64,000 nt of DNA from Oscillospiraceae bacterium (GCA_015067435.1 SVMM01000004.1:124001-188000), one strand, 5' to 3'. Positions 44,093 to 53,664 are shown, numbered from the stretch's first letter. Made by a program: numbers and translations. The notes: generated from the letters alone by a model not told the origin.

Positions 44093-44212
44093 GAAATCGC
44101 CGTTTTTGCTCGCCGCTGCGCGGCAACCGCAAAACATGGCTGTGCCTTTTGGGACTGTAACGCCAACAGGCATCGGAAAAACATTACCAAAAAAGCCGAA
44201 AGTGAGACCCAT

Positions 44213-44656
44213 ATGGAACACGAAGCGTATATGCGTGAGGCGCTGGCGCTGGCGCATGAGGCGGCGGCGCACGGCGAGGTGCCCGTCGGCTGCGTCGTCG
44301 TGCGCTTCGGCGAGATCGTCGGCCGCGGACGCAACCGCCGTGAGGAAAAGAACGCCGCCGCGTCCCACGCCGAGATGGAGGCGATCGCCGACGCGAACGC
44401 GCGCCTCGGCTCGTGGCGGCTGGACGACTGCGCGCTGTACGTCACGCTGGAGCCCTGCCCCATGTGCGCGGGCGCGATCCTCAACGCCCGCATCCCGCGC
44501 GTGTACTACGGCGCGCGGGACGAGGCAATGGGCGCCTGCGGCGGGGTGTTCAACCTGTTCATGGAGCGCTTCGCCCACACGCCCGCCCTCGTCGGCGGCA
44601 TTTTGGCGGAGGAGTGCCGCGCGGAGCTGACGGCTTTCTTCCAAAAGCTGCGTTAG
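44213..44656 (+). CDS. tadA: tRNA-specific adenosine deaminase
   Basis: 147 residues with the cytidine-deaminase zinc motifs HAEMEAI and LEPCPMCAGAIL. It converts A34 to inosine in tRNA-Arg(ACG). VPVGCVVV at the N-terminus and GGVFNLF are typical of TadA. No strong Shine-Dalgarno is evident before the ATG (AAAGTGAGACCCAT), so the start is by homology. Confidence 0.95.
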   Translation: MEHEAYMREALALAHEAAAHGEVPVGCVVVRFGEIVGRGRNRREEKNAAASHAEMEAIADANARLGSWRLDDCALYVTLEPCPMCAGAILNARIPRVYYGARDEAMGACGGVFNLFMERFAHTPALVGGILAEECRAELTAFFQKLR

Positions 44657-44778
44657 TTGACATAATACTGCATCATTTAAATCTTTTTTAACAATTTCGT
44701 CAGAACTTTGTTAACATCCAACCGCTATCTTAATCCTTGCAAGAGACAATAGCTTCTTTTCATCCAATCTTCCATCTC

Positions 44779-44815
44779 ATAGGAAAACAGGCGCTTACGG
44801 CGCCTGTTTTTCCTA
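44779..44815 (+). terminator. terminator downstream of tadA
   Basis: AGGAAAACAGGCGC/GCGCCTGTTTTTCCT stem with internal T-run; reads in both directions. Confidence 0.75.
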
Positions 44816-44834
44816 TGTCCGCGTTTTCACGCAG

Positions 44835-44866
44835 CAAAGAACCGGCGCCAAAGCGCCGGTTCTTTG
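44835..44866 (-). terminator. terminator downstream of the 244-residue membrane protein
   Basis: A perfect 14-bp stem, CAAAGAACCGGCGC/GCGCCGGTTCTTTG, with a CAAA loop. Confidence 0.75.
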
Positions 44867-44875
44867 ATTGTTCGT

Positions 44876-45610
44876 TTACTCTTCCAGCCGCGTCGCGGCG
44901 AGGAAGCCCAGCGCGAGCAGCGCGGAGCCCGCGAACAGCAGCGTATACGGCATACTCTGCCATTCCGACGCCGCGGCAGCCGCCAGCAGCGCCGAAAGCG
45001 CCGCGAGGGGCAGGAATACGCGCGGCGAGCCGTTGCGGAACGCAAACGCCGCCAGCTCCAGCGCGCACGCCGTCAGCGCGGCGAGCGCCAGCAGCTCCAC
45101 ATAGACGTGCCCCAGCACGGGGTCGGAGGCGTCGGCGCGATAGCGCAGGATCAGGTTGACGACCAGCGCGCACACGGGAACGAGCAGCGCCATGCCCTGC
45201 ACCTCGCCGCCGCGGTAGAGCCCAAACACGGCGTAGAGCAGGCACAGCGCCGACGCCGCGTCAAACACGGCGAGCAGCAGCGTAAGGGTCGAGGCAGTGT
45301 TCAGCACCGACATACCCGCGCCGGCGAGCACCAGAAACGCGCCGCAGACCGCCGCCGTGACCGACGCCATGCCGGAGAAACGGAAGCGGTCCGCAAGGCC
45401 GCGTTTGTCGCTGCGCTCCGCGCTCAGTCCGCGCGCGGCAAGGCAGAAATACACCGCCGCCGCGGCAAGCACGACGGGCAGCAGGATGCCGAACACGTTC
45501 CCCCGCACCGGCAGCCCCGTGTCGTCGAAGCCCGTGAGCATCTGTCCGGCGCGCGCGGCGACTGCCGCGACGGCCAGAGCGGCAAAAACCATCCAGTCTT
45601 TCTTCTTCAT
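44876..45610 (-). CDS. multi-pass membrane protein, unknown
   Basis: 244 residues with about seven hydrophobic helices and short loops, very Ala/Leu rich. No family motif is recognised. It starts MKKKDWMVF; no strong Shine-Dalgarno is evident. It is monocistronic with its own terminator. Confidence 0.78.
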   Translation of the reverse strand: MKKKDWMVFAALAVAAVAARAGQMLTGFDDTGLPVRGNVFGILLPVVLAAAAVYFCLAARGLSAERSDKRGLADRFRFSGMASVTAAVCGAFLVLAGAGMSVLNTASTLTLLLAVFDAASALCLLYAVFGLYRGGEVQGMALLVPVCALVVNLILRYRADASDPVLGHVYVELLALAALTACALELAAFAFRNGSPRVFLPLAALSALLAAAAASEWQSMPYTLLFAGSALLALGFLAATRLEE

Positions 45611-45692
45611 CTATCAGAAAACCTCTTTTCCAAACGGCAATCATTCAAAACGCGGTCAGTATAGCATATGCCGCCGCATTTGTCCATGAAAA

Positions 45693-45721
45693 TCATTTTC
45701 GCGCCCGCCGCCTCATACAAT
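45693..45721 (+). promoter_or_regulatory. putative sigma-E promoter of spoIID
   Basis: TCATTTT, 14 bases, CATACAAT. The -10 fits the Bacillus sigma-E consensus CATACAMT exactly and the -35 fits KMATATT at six of seven positions, with the expected spacing. Confidence 0.65.
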
Positions 45722-45751
45722 GGAGCATTCGGAAAGAGGAGGCGGTTCGAC

Positions 45752-46771
45752 ATGAAGCACGAGATCCGCATATCCGCGCTGCTGCTGGCGCTGCTGTGGC
45801 TGCTGGCATGGACGTCCGCACTGCACGCCGCGGCGCCGGAGCCGGAGGAGCCGTCCGAGGAGCCGGCACTGCAGCCCGTCGCGCAGAATCAGAGCGCCGA
45901 GACGCCGCAGCGCGGCGTGGGCGACGCCGAGACCGCGCTGCGCGTCCTCCACGGCGGGCAGATCGAGGAAATGACGATGGACAAGTATCTCGTCGGCGTG
46001 CTGCGCGCCGAGATGCCCGCGTCGTTCGAGCCGGAGGCGCTCAAGGCGCAGGCGATCGCGGCGCGCACCTACACGCTCTACAAAATGCGCGAGGGCGTCA
46101 TCGAAAATCACCCCGACGCCGACGCCTGCGACGACATCCGCTGCTGCAAGGCATACATGACCGCGGAGGACGCCGCGGCGGACTGGGGCGGCATGGCGCT
46201 GTACTACGAAGAAAAGCTCGCGCGCGCCGTGGCGGAGACCGACGCGCAGGTCGTGCTCTACGGCGGGGAGCCGATCCTCGCGGTGTTTTGCTCCTCGACC
46301 AACGGGCACACGCAGAACGCCGGCGCGGTCTGGCAGAGCGACCTTCCCTATCTGCAAAGCGTGTCCAGCCCCGAGACCGAGGAGCTGGTGCCGAACTACT
46401 ACTCGGTGGAGACCGTGCCGGCGGAGCGCTTCCGCGCCCTGCTGACGGACGCGCATCCGGACGCCGACCTCTCCGGCGCGCCGCAGGACTGGATCACCGA
46501 TATCGAGCGCAGCGACGCGGGCTTCGTCACCGCGCTGCGCGCCGGCGGCGTGCGCCTCAAGGGCAACGAGCTGCGCGCCATTCTCGGCCTGCGCTCGCCC
46601 TCGTTCACAGTCGAGGCGGACGACGACGCGCTCACCTTCCGCGTCACGGGCTACGGCCACGGCGTCGGCATGAGTCAGTACGGGGCAAACGCCCTCGCGA
46701 TGCAGGGCATGGACGCGTCGCAGATCCTGGAGCACTATTTCACCGGCGCGCACGTCGGATACCTCCCCTGA
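45752..46771 (+). CDS. spoIID: stage II sporulation protein D (lytic transglycosylase)
   Basis: 339 residues. An N-terminal membrane anchor (LLLALLWLLAWTSAL), then the SpoIID domain: MTMDKYLVGVLRAEMPASFEPEALKAQ is split as MDKYLVGVLRAEMPASF and EPEALKAQAIAARTYTLY, followed by FCSSTNGHTQNA and GYGHGVGMSQYGANALA. The catalytic Glu is in RAEMPASF. It degrades septal peptidoglycan during engulfment with SpoIIP and SpoIIM. AAAGAGGAGG precedes the ATG. Confidence 0.94.
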   Translation: MKHEIRISALLLALLWLLAWTSALHAAAPEPEEPSEEPALQPVAQNQSAETPQRGVGDAETALRVLHGGQIEEMTMDKYLVGVLRAEMPASFEPEALKAQAIAARTYTLYKMREGVIENHPDADACDDIRCCKAYMTAEDAAADWGGMALYYEEKLARAVAETDAQVVLYGGEPILAVFCSSTNGHTQNAGAVWQSDLPYLQSVSSPETEELVPNYYSVETVPAERFRALLTDAHPDADLSGAPQDWITDIERSDAGFVTALRAGGVRLKGNELRAILGLRSPSFTVEADDDALTFRVTGYGHGVGMSQYGANALAMQGMDASQILEHYFTGAHVGYLP

Positions 46772-46796
46772 TCGCCGCAGGACGCGCAAAAAAGGA

Positions 46797-46825
46797 TTGC
46801 AGTTTTTGCCGCGCGCGTGTATGAT
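46797..46825 (+). promoter_or_regulatory. promoter of pfkA
   Basis: TTGCAG, 17 bases, TATGAT. Confidence 0.75.
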
Positions 46826-46888
46826 AGGGGGCAGAAAAACCCCGCGTCGGCGCGGGACGATCGCTAATGAAGAAGGGTGGAGACTTCC

Positions 46889-47872
46889 GTGGAAAAGAAA
46901 ATCAAACGCATCGGCGTACTGACCAGCGGCGGCGACGCGCCGGGCATGAACGCGGCCGTGCGCGCGGTGGTGCGCACGTGCATCGCCTGCGACATTGAGT
47001 GCATCGGCATCCGCCGCGGCTTTCAGGGCCTCATCAACAGCGACTTCAGGAAGATGGACGGCAACAGCGTCAGCCACATCCTCTCCCGCGGCGGCACGAT
47101 CCTCTACACCGCGCGCAGCGACGATTTCATGACCGAGGAGGGCCGTCAGCGCGCCGTGACGACCTGCAAGATGCTCGGCATCGACGGCATCGTCGCCATC
47201 GGCGGCGACGGCACGTTCCGCGGCGCGCTGGAGCTTTCGCGGCTGGGCGTGCCCGTGATCGGCATCCCCGCCACCATCGACAACGACATCGGCTGCTCGA
47301 ACTACACCATCGGCTTTGACACCGCCTGCAACACGGCGGTGGAGTGCATCGACAAGCTGCGCGACACCATGCAGTCGCACGAGCGCTGCTCCGTCGTTGA
47401 GGTCATGGGCCGCAACGCGGGCTTCCTCGCGCTGTACGTCAGCATCGCCGTCGGCGCGACCGCCGTGCTCGTGCCGGAGCGCGAGGTGGACTTCGAGCGC
47501 GACGTGGTCGAGCGCATCCAGAACGCGCGCCTCGCCGGCAACACCCACTTTATGATCGTCGTGGCGGAGGGCGTGGGCAGCGCCTTCGACATCGGCAAGC
47601 GCATCAAGGAGGAGCTGGGCATGGACCCGCGCGTCACGGTGCTCGGTCACATCCAGCGCGGCGGCGCGCCCAACGCGCGCGACCGCGAGACCGCGACGCG
47701 GATGGGCTACTTCGCGGTCAAGGCGTTCGCCGAGGGCCGCGTCAACCGCATCGTCGGCACGCAGCACGGCGACGTGGTCGACCTGCCCATCGAGGAGGCG
47801 CTGCAAATGAAGAAGCGCCTGCAAATGGAGCGCTACGACGTGCTGGAGGCCATGGGCAACTTCGGCCATTGA
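46889..47872 (+). CDS. pfkA: 6-phosphofructokinase
   Basis: 327 residues, ATP type. GVLTSGGDAPGMNAAVRA, GGDGTFRGA (ATP/Mg site with Gly-Gly-Asp), PATIDNDI and the proton-acceptor Asp therein, and VMGRNAGFLAL. It commits fructose 6-phosphate to glycolysis. GTG start with GGTGGAG 7 bases upstream. Confidence 0.96.
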   Translation: MEKKIKRIGVLTSGGDAPGMNAAVRAVVRTCIACDIECIGIRRGFQGLINSDFRKMDGNSVSHILSRGGTILYTARSDDFMTEEGRQRAVTTCKMLGIDGIVAIGGDGTFRGALELSRLGVPVIGIPATIDNDIGCSNYTIGFDTACNTAVECIDKLRDTMQSHERCSVVEVMGRNAGFLALYVSIAVGATAVLVPEREVDFERDVVERIQNARLAGNTHFMIVVAEGVGSAFDIGKRIKEELGMDPRVTVLGHIQRGGAPNARDRETATRMGYFAVKAFAEGRVNRIVGTQHGDVVDLPIEEALQMKKRLQMERYDVLEAMGNFGH

Positions 47873-47889
47873 GCCCCTGCAAAATCACA

Positions 47890-47922
47890 CGGGAGACGCC
47901 GAAACGGCGTCTCCCGTTTTTT
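47890..47922 (+). terminator. rho-independent terminator of pfkA
   Basis: CGGGAGACGCCG/CGGCGTCTCCCG, AAA loop, six T. Confidence 0.95.
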
Positions 47923-47924
47923 CG

Positions 47925-48653
47925 TTATGCTCCCGTGACCGCGCGGGCGAGGACGATGGTCTTGCCGTCCGGCAGCGCCGCGCGCAGCGCAAGCTCCCCG
48001 TTTTCGCCCGTCCGTTTCTGCCAGCACAGCTCGTCGCCCTCGTAGCAGGGGGCGCGGAATGCGATCTCCAGCTCGCGCAGCGCCATGCCCTGCCATTCCG
48101 CGCAGGAGAACGCGCCGGCGAGCGCGCGGACATAGGCTGCGTTGTTCATGTGCCCGCCGAGGTCGATGTCCGTGGAACGCACGGTATAGCGCGCGAACTC
48201 CTCCAGCGGCTCGTCCGGCATGCGCGTGAACGGCTCGTCCCACACCCTGTCCGGGCAGAAGTCGAAGTCCGGCGCGAAGACGTCCGCCATCGGGTGCAGC
48301 CGCCCCGTCGTCCGGTCGAGCACCGCCCACTCCGTCTTGCCCGCGGCGAGCGTTTCGCCGTCCTTTTCCATCAGATAGTCGCGGTCCGCGCGCAGCTTGC
48401 CCGTCGGCTCCGGCCAGGTTGAAAGCATCACGCGCTCCAGCATCCCCGGGCGGCGGGCAAAACGCACGCGCGTGCGCACCGTCAGCCAGAACAGGCCGCG
48501 CGGCGCGAGCGCGTCGATGCCGCAGCCGAGGGCGCGGGCGTGCTCGGTGGCGATGTCCATGAACAGCACGAACGTGTCCGGCACGCCCAGCACGGCGGCG
48601 CTGTCGCACATGCTGGGCAGGATGGTGAGCTCTTTTGTGTATTTGTTTTCCAT
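47925..48653 (-). CDS. acyl-ACP thioesterase
   Basis: 242 residues, a double hotdog of the FatA/B type: FMDIATEHARALGCG, GLFWLTVRTRVRF, then in the second half RSTDIDLGGHMNNAAYVRAL with the catalytic Asn-His pair. It releases free fatty acids from acyl-ACP. The site upstream of the ATG is weak, and a start five codons earlier is possible. Confidence 0.92.
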   Translation of the reverse strand: MENKYTKELTILPSMCDSAAVLGVPDTFVLFMDIATEHARALGCGIDALAPRGLFWLTVRTRVRFARRPGMLERVMLSTWPEPTGKLRADRDYLMEKDGETLAAGKTEWAVLDRTTGRLHPMADVFAPDFDFCPDRVWDEPFTRMPDEPLEEFARYTVRSTDIDLGGHMNNAAYVRALAGAFSCAEWQGMALRELEIAFRAPCYEGDELCWQKRTGENGELALRAALPDGKTIVLARAVTGA

Positions 48654-48670
48654 AGCGTTCTTCATCACGG

Positions 48671-48695
48671 ACTATTGACGCTTTGCGTCAATAGT
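48671..48695. other. 11-bp hairpin containing the glnA stop codon
   Basis: ACTATTGACGC, TTT, GCGTCAATAGT. The glnA TGA (48688-48690) is within the stem. No T-run follows. Confidence 0.6.
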
Positions 48696-50019
48696 TCGTA
48701 ATGTATCTCTCCACTTCCCAGGAGCTGACGCGCGTGCAGTAGGCGAGCCATTCCTCTTCCTTGCCGATGAGGTATTGCAGCAGCGCGTGGGTGCCCAGCA
48801 CGCCGCAGATCAGCTCGTCGTCGCGCAGCGCGTCCGTCGCCGCCTTGAGCGAATCGGGCAGGGAGCCGACGTGCTTCGCCTTGCGCTCGGCGGGCGTGAG
48901 CTCGTAGATGTTCTCGGTGATCTCGGCGGGCGGGGTAAGGCCGCGCTTGATGCCGTCCAGCCCCGCGGCGAGGCAGACCGCCAGCGCCAGATAGGGGTTG
49001 CAGGACGGGTCGGGGTTGCGCAGCTCCAGGCGCGTGCCGGAGCCGCGCGGCGCGGGCACGCGGATGAGCGCGCTGCGGTTGCCCGTCGACCACGAGACGT
49101 AGCACGGCGCCTCATAGCCGGGAACGAGGCGCTTGTAGGAGTTGACGAGCGGGTTCGTCAGCGCGCAGATGGCGGGCACATGGGAGAGCACACCCGCAAT
49201 GAACTGATACGCGACGGTGGAGAGCCCGCGGGAATCGCTCTCGTCATAAAACGCGTTTTTGCCGTCCCGGAACAGCGACATGTTGATGTGCATGCCGTTG
49301 CCCGCGACGCCGAAAAGCGGCTTGGGCATGAACGTGGCGTGCAGGCCGTCCTTCTGCGCCAGCGTCTTGACCGCGAGCTTGAAGGTCATGATGTCGTCGG
49401 CGGCGGTCAGCGCGTCGGCGTACTTGAAGTCGATCTCGTGCTGTCCCGCGGCGCACTCGTGATGGGACGCCTCGATCTCAAAGCCCATCTCCTCCAGCGC
49501 CATGCAGATCTTCTGGCGCGTCAGCGCGGCGGTGTCCAGCGGGCCCTGGTCGAAGTAGCCGACCTCGTCGTTCGTCCGGACGGTGGGCTTGCCGTCGGCG
49601 TCGGTCTTGAACAGGAAAAACTCGCACTCGGGCCCAACGTTGAAGGTGTAGCCTATGTCCGCCGCCTCGCGCAGCACGCGGTGCAGCACGCCGCGCGGGT
49701 CGCCGCCGAAGGGCGTGCCGTCGGGGTTGTAAACGTCGCAGATCATGCGCGCGGAGATGCCCGCCTCCTGATCCCACGGGATCACGACGAAGGTGTCAAG
49801 ATCGGGGCGCAGGTACTGGTCGGACTCCTCGATGCGGGTATAGCCCTCGATGGAGCTGCCGTCGAACATGATCTCGCCGTCCACCGCCTTCTCGATCTGC
49901 GAGGCGGGCAGGGTGACGTTTTTGAGCTGGCCGAAGATATCGGTGAACTGCATGCGGATAAAGTGGATGTTCTGCTCGCGGACGATGCGGATAACGTCCT
50001 CGCGGGAGTATTTGCTCAT
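48688..50019 (-). CDS. glnA: glutamine synthetase, type I
   Basis: 443 residues, the size of the short GSI-alpha type of Gram-positives. Motifs: FDGSSIEGYTRIEESD, NVGPECEFFLF, ASHHECAAGQHEIDFKY, GNGMHINMSLF, and NPDPSCNPYLALAV. No adenylylation-site insertion as in enterobacteria; feedback and GlnR-type control would be expected. AGAGGAGGC precedes the ATG. Confidence 0.96.
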   Translation of the reverse strand: MSKYSREDVIRIVREQNIHFIRMQFTDIFGQLKNVTLPASQIEKAVDGEIMFDGSSIEGYTRIEESDQYLRPDLDTFVVIPWDQEAGISARMICDVYNPDGTPFGGDPRGVLHRVLREAADIGYTFNVGPECEFFLFKTDADGKPTVRTNDEVGYFDQGPLDTAALTRQKICMALEEMGFEIEASHHECAAGQHEIDFKYADALTAADDIMTFKLAVKTLAQKDGLHATFMPKPLFGVAGNGMHINMSLFRDGKNAFYDESDSRGLSTVAYQFIAGVLSHVPAICALTNPLVNSYKRLVPGYEAPCYVSWSTGNRSALIRVPAPRGSGTRLELRNPDPSCNPYLALAVCLAAGLDGIKRGLTPPAEITENIYELTPAERKAKHVGSLPDSLKAATDALRDDELICGVLGTHALLQYLIGKEEEWLAYCTRVSSWEVERYITNY

Positions 50020-50047
50020 AAGCGGCCTCCTCTATGTTATTGCCAAC

Positions 50048-50076
50048 AGTATACCGAATCCGCCGTGCGGGCGCAA
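50048..50076 (-). promoter_or_regulatory. promoter of glnA
   Basis: On the minus strand TTGCGC, 17 bases, TATACT. Confidence 0.7.
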
Positions 50077-50129
50077 TGACCAAATTGAACGAAAAACGCC
50101 CGCCGCGGCGCGCTGCGGAGGGAAAGAAG

Positions 50130-50157
50130 AACAGACGCGCCGTCCGGCGCGCCTGTT
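50130..50157 (-). terminator. terminator of the NAGPA/SLH gene
   Basis: AACAG-G-CGCGCC/GGCGCG-T-CTGTT stem, then CTTCTTT on the minus strand. Confidence 0.7.
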
Positions 50158-50171
50158 CCCTGCTTTTTCGT

Positions 50172-53100
50172 TCAGTTCAGGCGGAAGATCATCGCCGCCA
50201 TCTCCGCGCGCGTGATGGGCACGGCGGGGTCAAACCTCTCCCCGGCAAAGTCGTCGAAAACGCCCAGGGCGCACAGCACGGCGACGTGCTCCGCCGCCCA
50301 CGCGGGCACCTCGTCCGCGTCGTCATACGGAAGCGCCGGCGCGGCATAGCCCTTTTCCAGCAGCCTGCCGAGCATGGTTGCCGCCTCCCGCCGCGTGATG
50401 TTGGCGCGCGGATTGTACGTGAGGCTGCCGTCGGCGTTCTTGCTGCCGTTGACCACGCCGAGGGCGTACATCGCCCGTGCGGCGTCCGCCGCCCACGAGG
50501 CGATGGCATCCCGGTCATCGAAGGGCATCTCCACGCCGCTGAAATCCCCCTCCGGCGCGAGGTAGCGGTAGAGCATGGTGGCGAACTCCTGACGGCTGAT
50601 GTTGTCGTCCGGCTTGTAGAGCCCGCCGTCGCTGCCGTTGGAGATGCCGGCGCGCTTGAGGTATTCGATGTAGCCCGCCGCCCAGTGGCCCTGCGCGTCG
50701 GGGAACGCTGGCGCAAGCCCCTCGTCCGCGGGGATGACGATGCTGACGCGGCCAAGGTTGCCCGCCGCGTCGAGCGCGGTGAGCGTGACGTTGTGGGCGG
50801 CGCCGTCCGCCGCGGGCGCCGCCGCCGTGAGCGCGCCGGTGCGCTTGTCGTAGTCGAACGGCGCGGCTTCGCCGTCGAAGGCGAGGCGGACGCGCGGAAG
50901 CGTCGTGCCGTTGACCGCGTCCATCACGCGCCCGGTGAGCGTCCCGCTCTCCGCGTCGAGCGCGAGCGAGACGGCGGGCGCCGTATCGTCCGCCAGATAG
51001 TCGTAGCTCAAAACGATCTGGTCCAGCCAGACCGCGCCCTCGCACGCCGCCTCCGCGCCGAAGGAGATGCCGGTGATGCGCGACGCCCCCGCGGGCAGGG
51101 CGAGCACCACACGCGTCCACCCGTCGGACACGCACGGAACGGGCGTGGAGTAGCCGGCGTCGGTAACAAGGGAGAACTCCGCCGCGCTGTCGTCGCCGCA
51201 GACCCACAGCGTCACGCAGTTGTAGCCGGAGCCGACGTCCCAGCGCACGGGGAGCACGGCGGCGGTCTCGCCGTCCAGCCGGTAGTCGATCCGCGCGCCC
51301 GCGCGTCCGAAGCGGACGTGGTTCGCGTCGGTCACGCGCGTAAGGGTGAGGCGCGGCGCGGCGGGAGGCTCCTCCGTGCCGTCCGGCGCGTTCGGATCAT
51401 CCTGTCCGGCCTCCGGCTCGCTCTCCGCCACGTCGGTGAGCGGCTCAAAGAGGCTCTCGAAGTCCCAGAGCGTCTTGAGCGCCCTCGGCGCGACGTTGAC
51501 GGGGATGCTCGTCTCGACGCCCGCGACGGAGACGGTCAGCGTCCCCGCGGCGGCCTCCTTCCCCGCGGTGAGCACGCCGTCCGGCGAGACCGTGACGCCC
51601 TCGCCCTCATAGCGCCAGGTGAAGCAGTCGTTGCCGCCCGCGAGCGGCAGGCGCAGATAGTAGCCCTTCGCCGTGAGCGTCGCGCGCTCCTCCGGCGCGA
51701 GCGTCAGCGACGTGACCGCGCTCTTGCCGTAGTACAGCGTGAGCCATTCCGGCGCCACCGCCGCGACGGAGGCGGTGCCGGACATGCCCGCGCCGCTCGC
51801 CGTGACCGAGACCGTGCCGGTTTCGGCGGGCAGCGTCAGCACATTGCCGTCCATGCTGCCCGCGTCCGCGGCAAAGGAGACCGCGGCGTCCATGGGGATG
51901 TAATTCGTGTCGACCGCCGCTGCGGTCAGTGTGATCTTCGCTCCGGGCAGCGCCCGCGCGGCGGACGGCTTGACCCAGACATGATCCGGCACGCCGGAGG
52001 GCGTTGACGGCGCAACCAGCAGGATGTGGTTGCTCACCGCGCGCAGCGAGCCCTCGGAGGGCTTGTTGACCACGCGCGCGGCGCTCTCGTTCGGCTGTGT
52101 CGCCACCAGCGTGGTCGAGCCGCCGCCGTCGAGGGCGACCGCGGTCACGCAGCCCAGCTCCGCAAGGCGCATCGCCACCATGGCCAGCGTCGCGCCGACG
52201 CTGTAGCCGCTCTGGCGACCGTCGATGGTGTAGAAGATCAGCGTACCGTCCGCGCGCTGGCCGATGGCGGTGCGCGGCGCGCTGCCGGCGGGCAGATCGG
52301 CGCGGATCGTGCCGTCGGTAATCAGCGGCTCCGGCGCGCCGACAAGGTTCTGCACCTCGTTCCACTGCTCCCCCGCCTCGGACACGACGGAGACCGTCAC
52401 CACGTCGCCGGGCTGGAGCGCGAGCAGCGGCGCGGTGTACGCCTCACCCGCGGAGAGGTTTGCCGAGAGCACGAATTTGCCCGGCTCCACCGGCGTATTC
52501 TTCGTCTCGGGCAGCACCTCGTCCACCTGCAGCGTCAGCGTGCCGCCGATGCGCAGCACGCCGTCCGTCGCGGTGCAGACCACCTCCACGCCCGGCTCGC
52601 TGGTGTCGGTGGTGCCGCCGGCGTTGAAGCGGTGGTCGTAGAGAAAGATGCCGTAACCGGACTGACGCACATGGTTGAAGGCGAAGATGTCCGCTCCGGG
52701 TTCGCCGTTCACCGTCGTGTGCATACGCAGCTTCGGGTCGCCGATGAGCGCCGTGCCGTCCGCGCGGAAGCCCACGGCATAGTACTCGTCGCCGTTGGCG
52801 TTGCGCAGCACGCCCTCTGTCATCGTCGAGCCGAGCGGCACGCCGTGCGCCGTGCCGTAATAGTCGCCGTTGATGCCCGCGACGACGCGGTATCCCCGCG
52901 CCTCCAGCGCGGCGGCCTCCGTCGCCGTGGTGTTCAGCTCGCGCGTGGTATTGCCGCAGGTGACGATGGGCGTCACCCGCGCCGACGGCGTGTAGACGAC
53001 GTAGTTCTCCTGCCGGAAGTCGGAGCGGCTGTCGCTCCAGAACGTGCCGTCCGCCAGCGCGGTCCCCGCGCCGACCGGCGCGCTCGCGGCGATCAGGTCA

Positions 53101-53195
53101 TGTCCCAGCGCCTCCGAGGCAAAAGCGATCGGCGGCGGGATCAACAGCGCGGCGGCGAGCGCCGCGCACAACAATCTGCGAAAAACCGGTTTCAC
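50172..53195 (-). CDS. secreted phosphodiester glycosidase (NAGPA) protein with SLH repeats
   Basis: 1007 residues. A signal peptide (residues 1-27, cleaved near FAS), a NAGPA-like domain (GINGDYYG, PRTAIGQRADGTLIFYTIDGRQSGYS and LDGGGSTTLV cover about residues 85-390), Ig-like Big domains (about 400-600), a carbohydrate-binding-like region, and three S-layer-homology repeats at the end (FPDAQGHWAAGYIEYLKRAG, MPFDDRDAIASWA, LPYDDADEVPAWA). It should be anchored to the wall and act on phosphodiester-linked glycans. Near-upstream GAGGAGGCC. Confidence 0.9.
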   Translation of the reverse strand: MKPVFRRLLCAALAAALLIPPPIAFASEALGHDLIAASAPVGAGTALADGTFWSDSRSDFRQENYVVYTPSARVTPIVTCGNTTRELNTTATEAAALEARGYRVVAGINGDYYGTAHGVPLGSTMTEGVLRNANGDEYYAVGFRADGTALIGDPKLRMHTTVNGEPGADIFAFNHVRQSGYGIFLYDHRFNAGGTTDTSEPGVEVVCTATDGVLRIGGTLTLQVDEVLPETKNTPVEPGKFVLSANLSAGEAYTAPLLALQPGDVVTVSVVSEAGEQWNEVQNLVGAPEPLITDGTIRADLPAGSAPRTAIGQRADGTLIFYTIDGRQSGYSVGATLAMVAMRLAELGCVTAVALDGGGSTTLVATQPNESAARVVNKPSEGSLRAVSNHILLVAPSTPSGVPDHVWVKPSAARALPGAKITLTAAAVDTNYIPMDAAVSFAADAGSMDGNVLTLPAETGTVSVTASGAGMSGTASVAAVAPEWLTLYYGKSAVTSLTLAPEERATLTAKGYYLRLPLAGGNDCFTWRYEGEGVTVSPDGVLTAGKEAAAGTLTVSVAGVETSIPVNVAPRALKTLWDFESLFEPLTDVAESEPEAGQDDPNAPDGTEEPPAAPRLTLTRVTDANHVRFGRAGARIDYRLDGETAAVLPVRWDVGSGYNCVTLWVCGDDSAAEFSLVTDAGYSTPVPCVSDGWTRVVLALPAGASRITGISFGAEAACEGAVWLDQIVLSYDYLADDTAPAVSLALDAESGTLTGRVMDAVNGTTLPRVRLAFDGEAAPFDYDKRTGALTAAAPAADGAAHNVTLTALDAAGNLGRVSIVIPADEGLAPAFPDAQGHWAAGYIEYLKRAGISNGSDGGLYKPDDNISRQEFATMLYRYLAPEGDFSGVEMPFDDRDAIASWAADAARAMYALGVVNGSKNADGSLTYNPRANITRREAATMLGRLLEKGYAAPALPYDDADEVPAWAAEHVAVLCALGVFDDFAGERFDPAVPITRAEMAAMIFRLN

Positions 53196-53239
53196 AATGG
53201 GGCCTCCTCTATGTCTTGCTGTGGTGTTGTTTCTATCAT

Positions 53240-53268
53240 ACTATATATCGACGCATCCGGCGCTGCAA
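53240..53268 (-). promoter_or_regulatory. promoter of the NAGPA/SLH gene
   Basis: On the minus strand TTGCAG, 17 bases, TATAGT. Confidence 0.6.
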
Positions 53269-53367
53269 GTGTTCTGCCGGAATTTACCAAAAAATCGTGC
53301 GTTTGGACCGCCGTTTGGTCGGATTGCACATCTTCGAGAAAAAGCCCAAAATCGTCGACAATTTCTC

Positions 53368-53396
53368 TTGACAACGGGATTTTTCCATGCTATATT
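53368..53396 (+). promoter_or_regulatory. promoter of the tRNA cluster
   Basis: TTGACA, 17 bases, TATATT, about 30 bases before tRNA-Val. Confidence 0.85.
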
Positions 53397-53425
53397 ATCG
53401 TTTGCGCGCAACACTTTGGTTGCAC

Positions 53426-53502
53426 GGGAGCATAGCTCAGCTGGTTAGAGCACCTGCCTTACAAGCAGGGGGTCACTGGTTCGAGTCCAGTTGTTCCCAC
53501 CA
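53426..53502 (+). tRNA. tRNA-Val(UAC)
   Basis: The acceptor GGGAGCA pairs with TGTTCCC. Anticodon loop CTTACAA, encoded CCA end. Confidence 0.97.
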
Positions 53503-53508
53503 TGCTAC

Positions 53509-53585
<77 letters not shown>

Positions 53586-53588
53586 TTT

Positions 53589-53664
<76 letters not shown>

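Noticed and set aside
44657-44778. SRP RNA gene near tadA
   Set aside because: I looked for the conserved SRP Alu/S-domain pattern after tadA and saw only AT-rich spacer and terminators.
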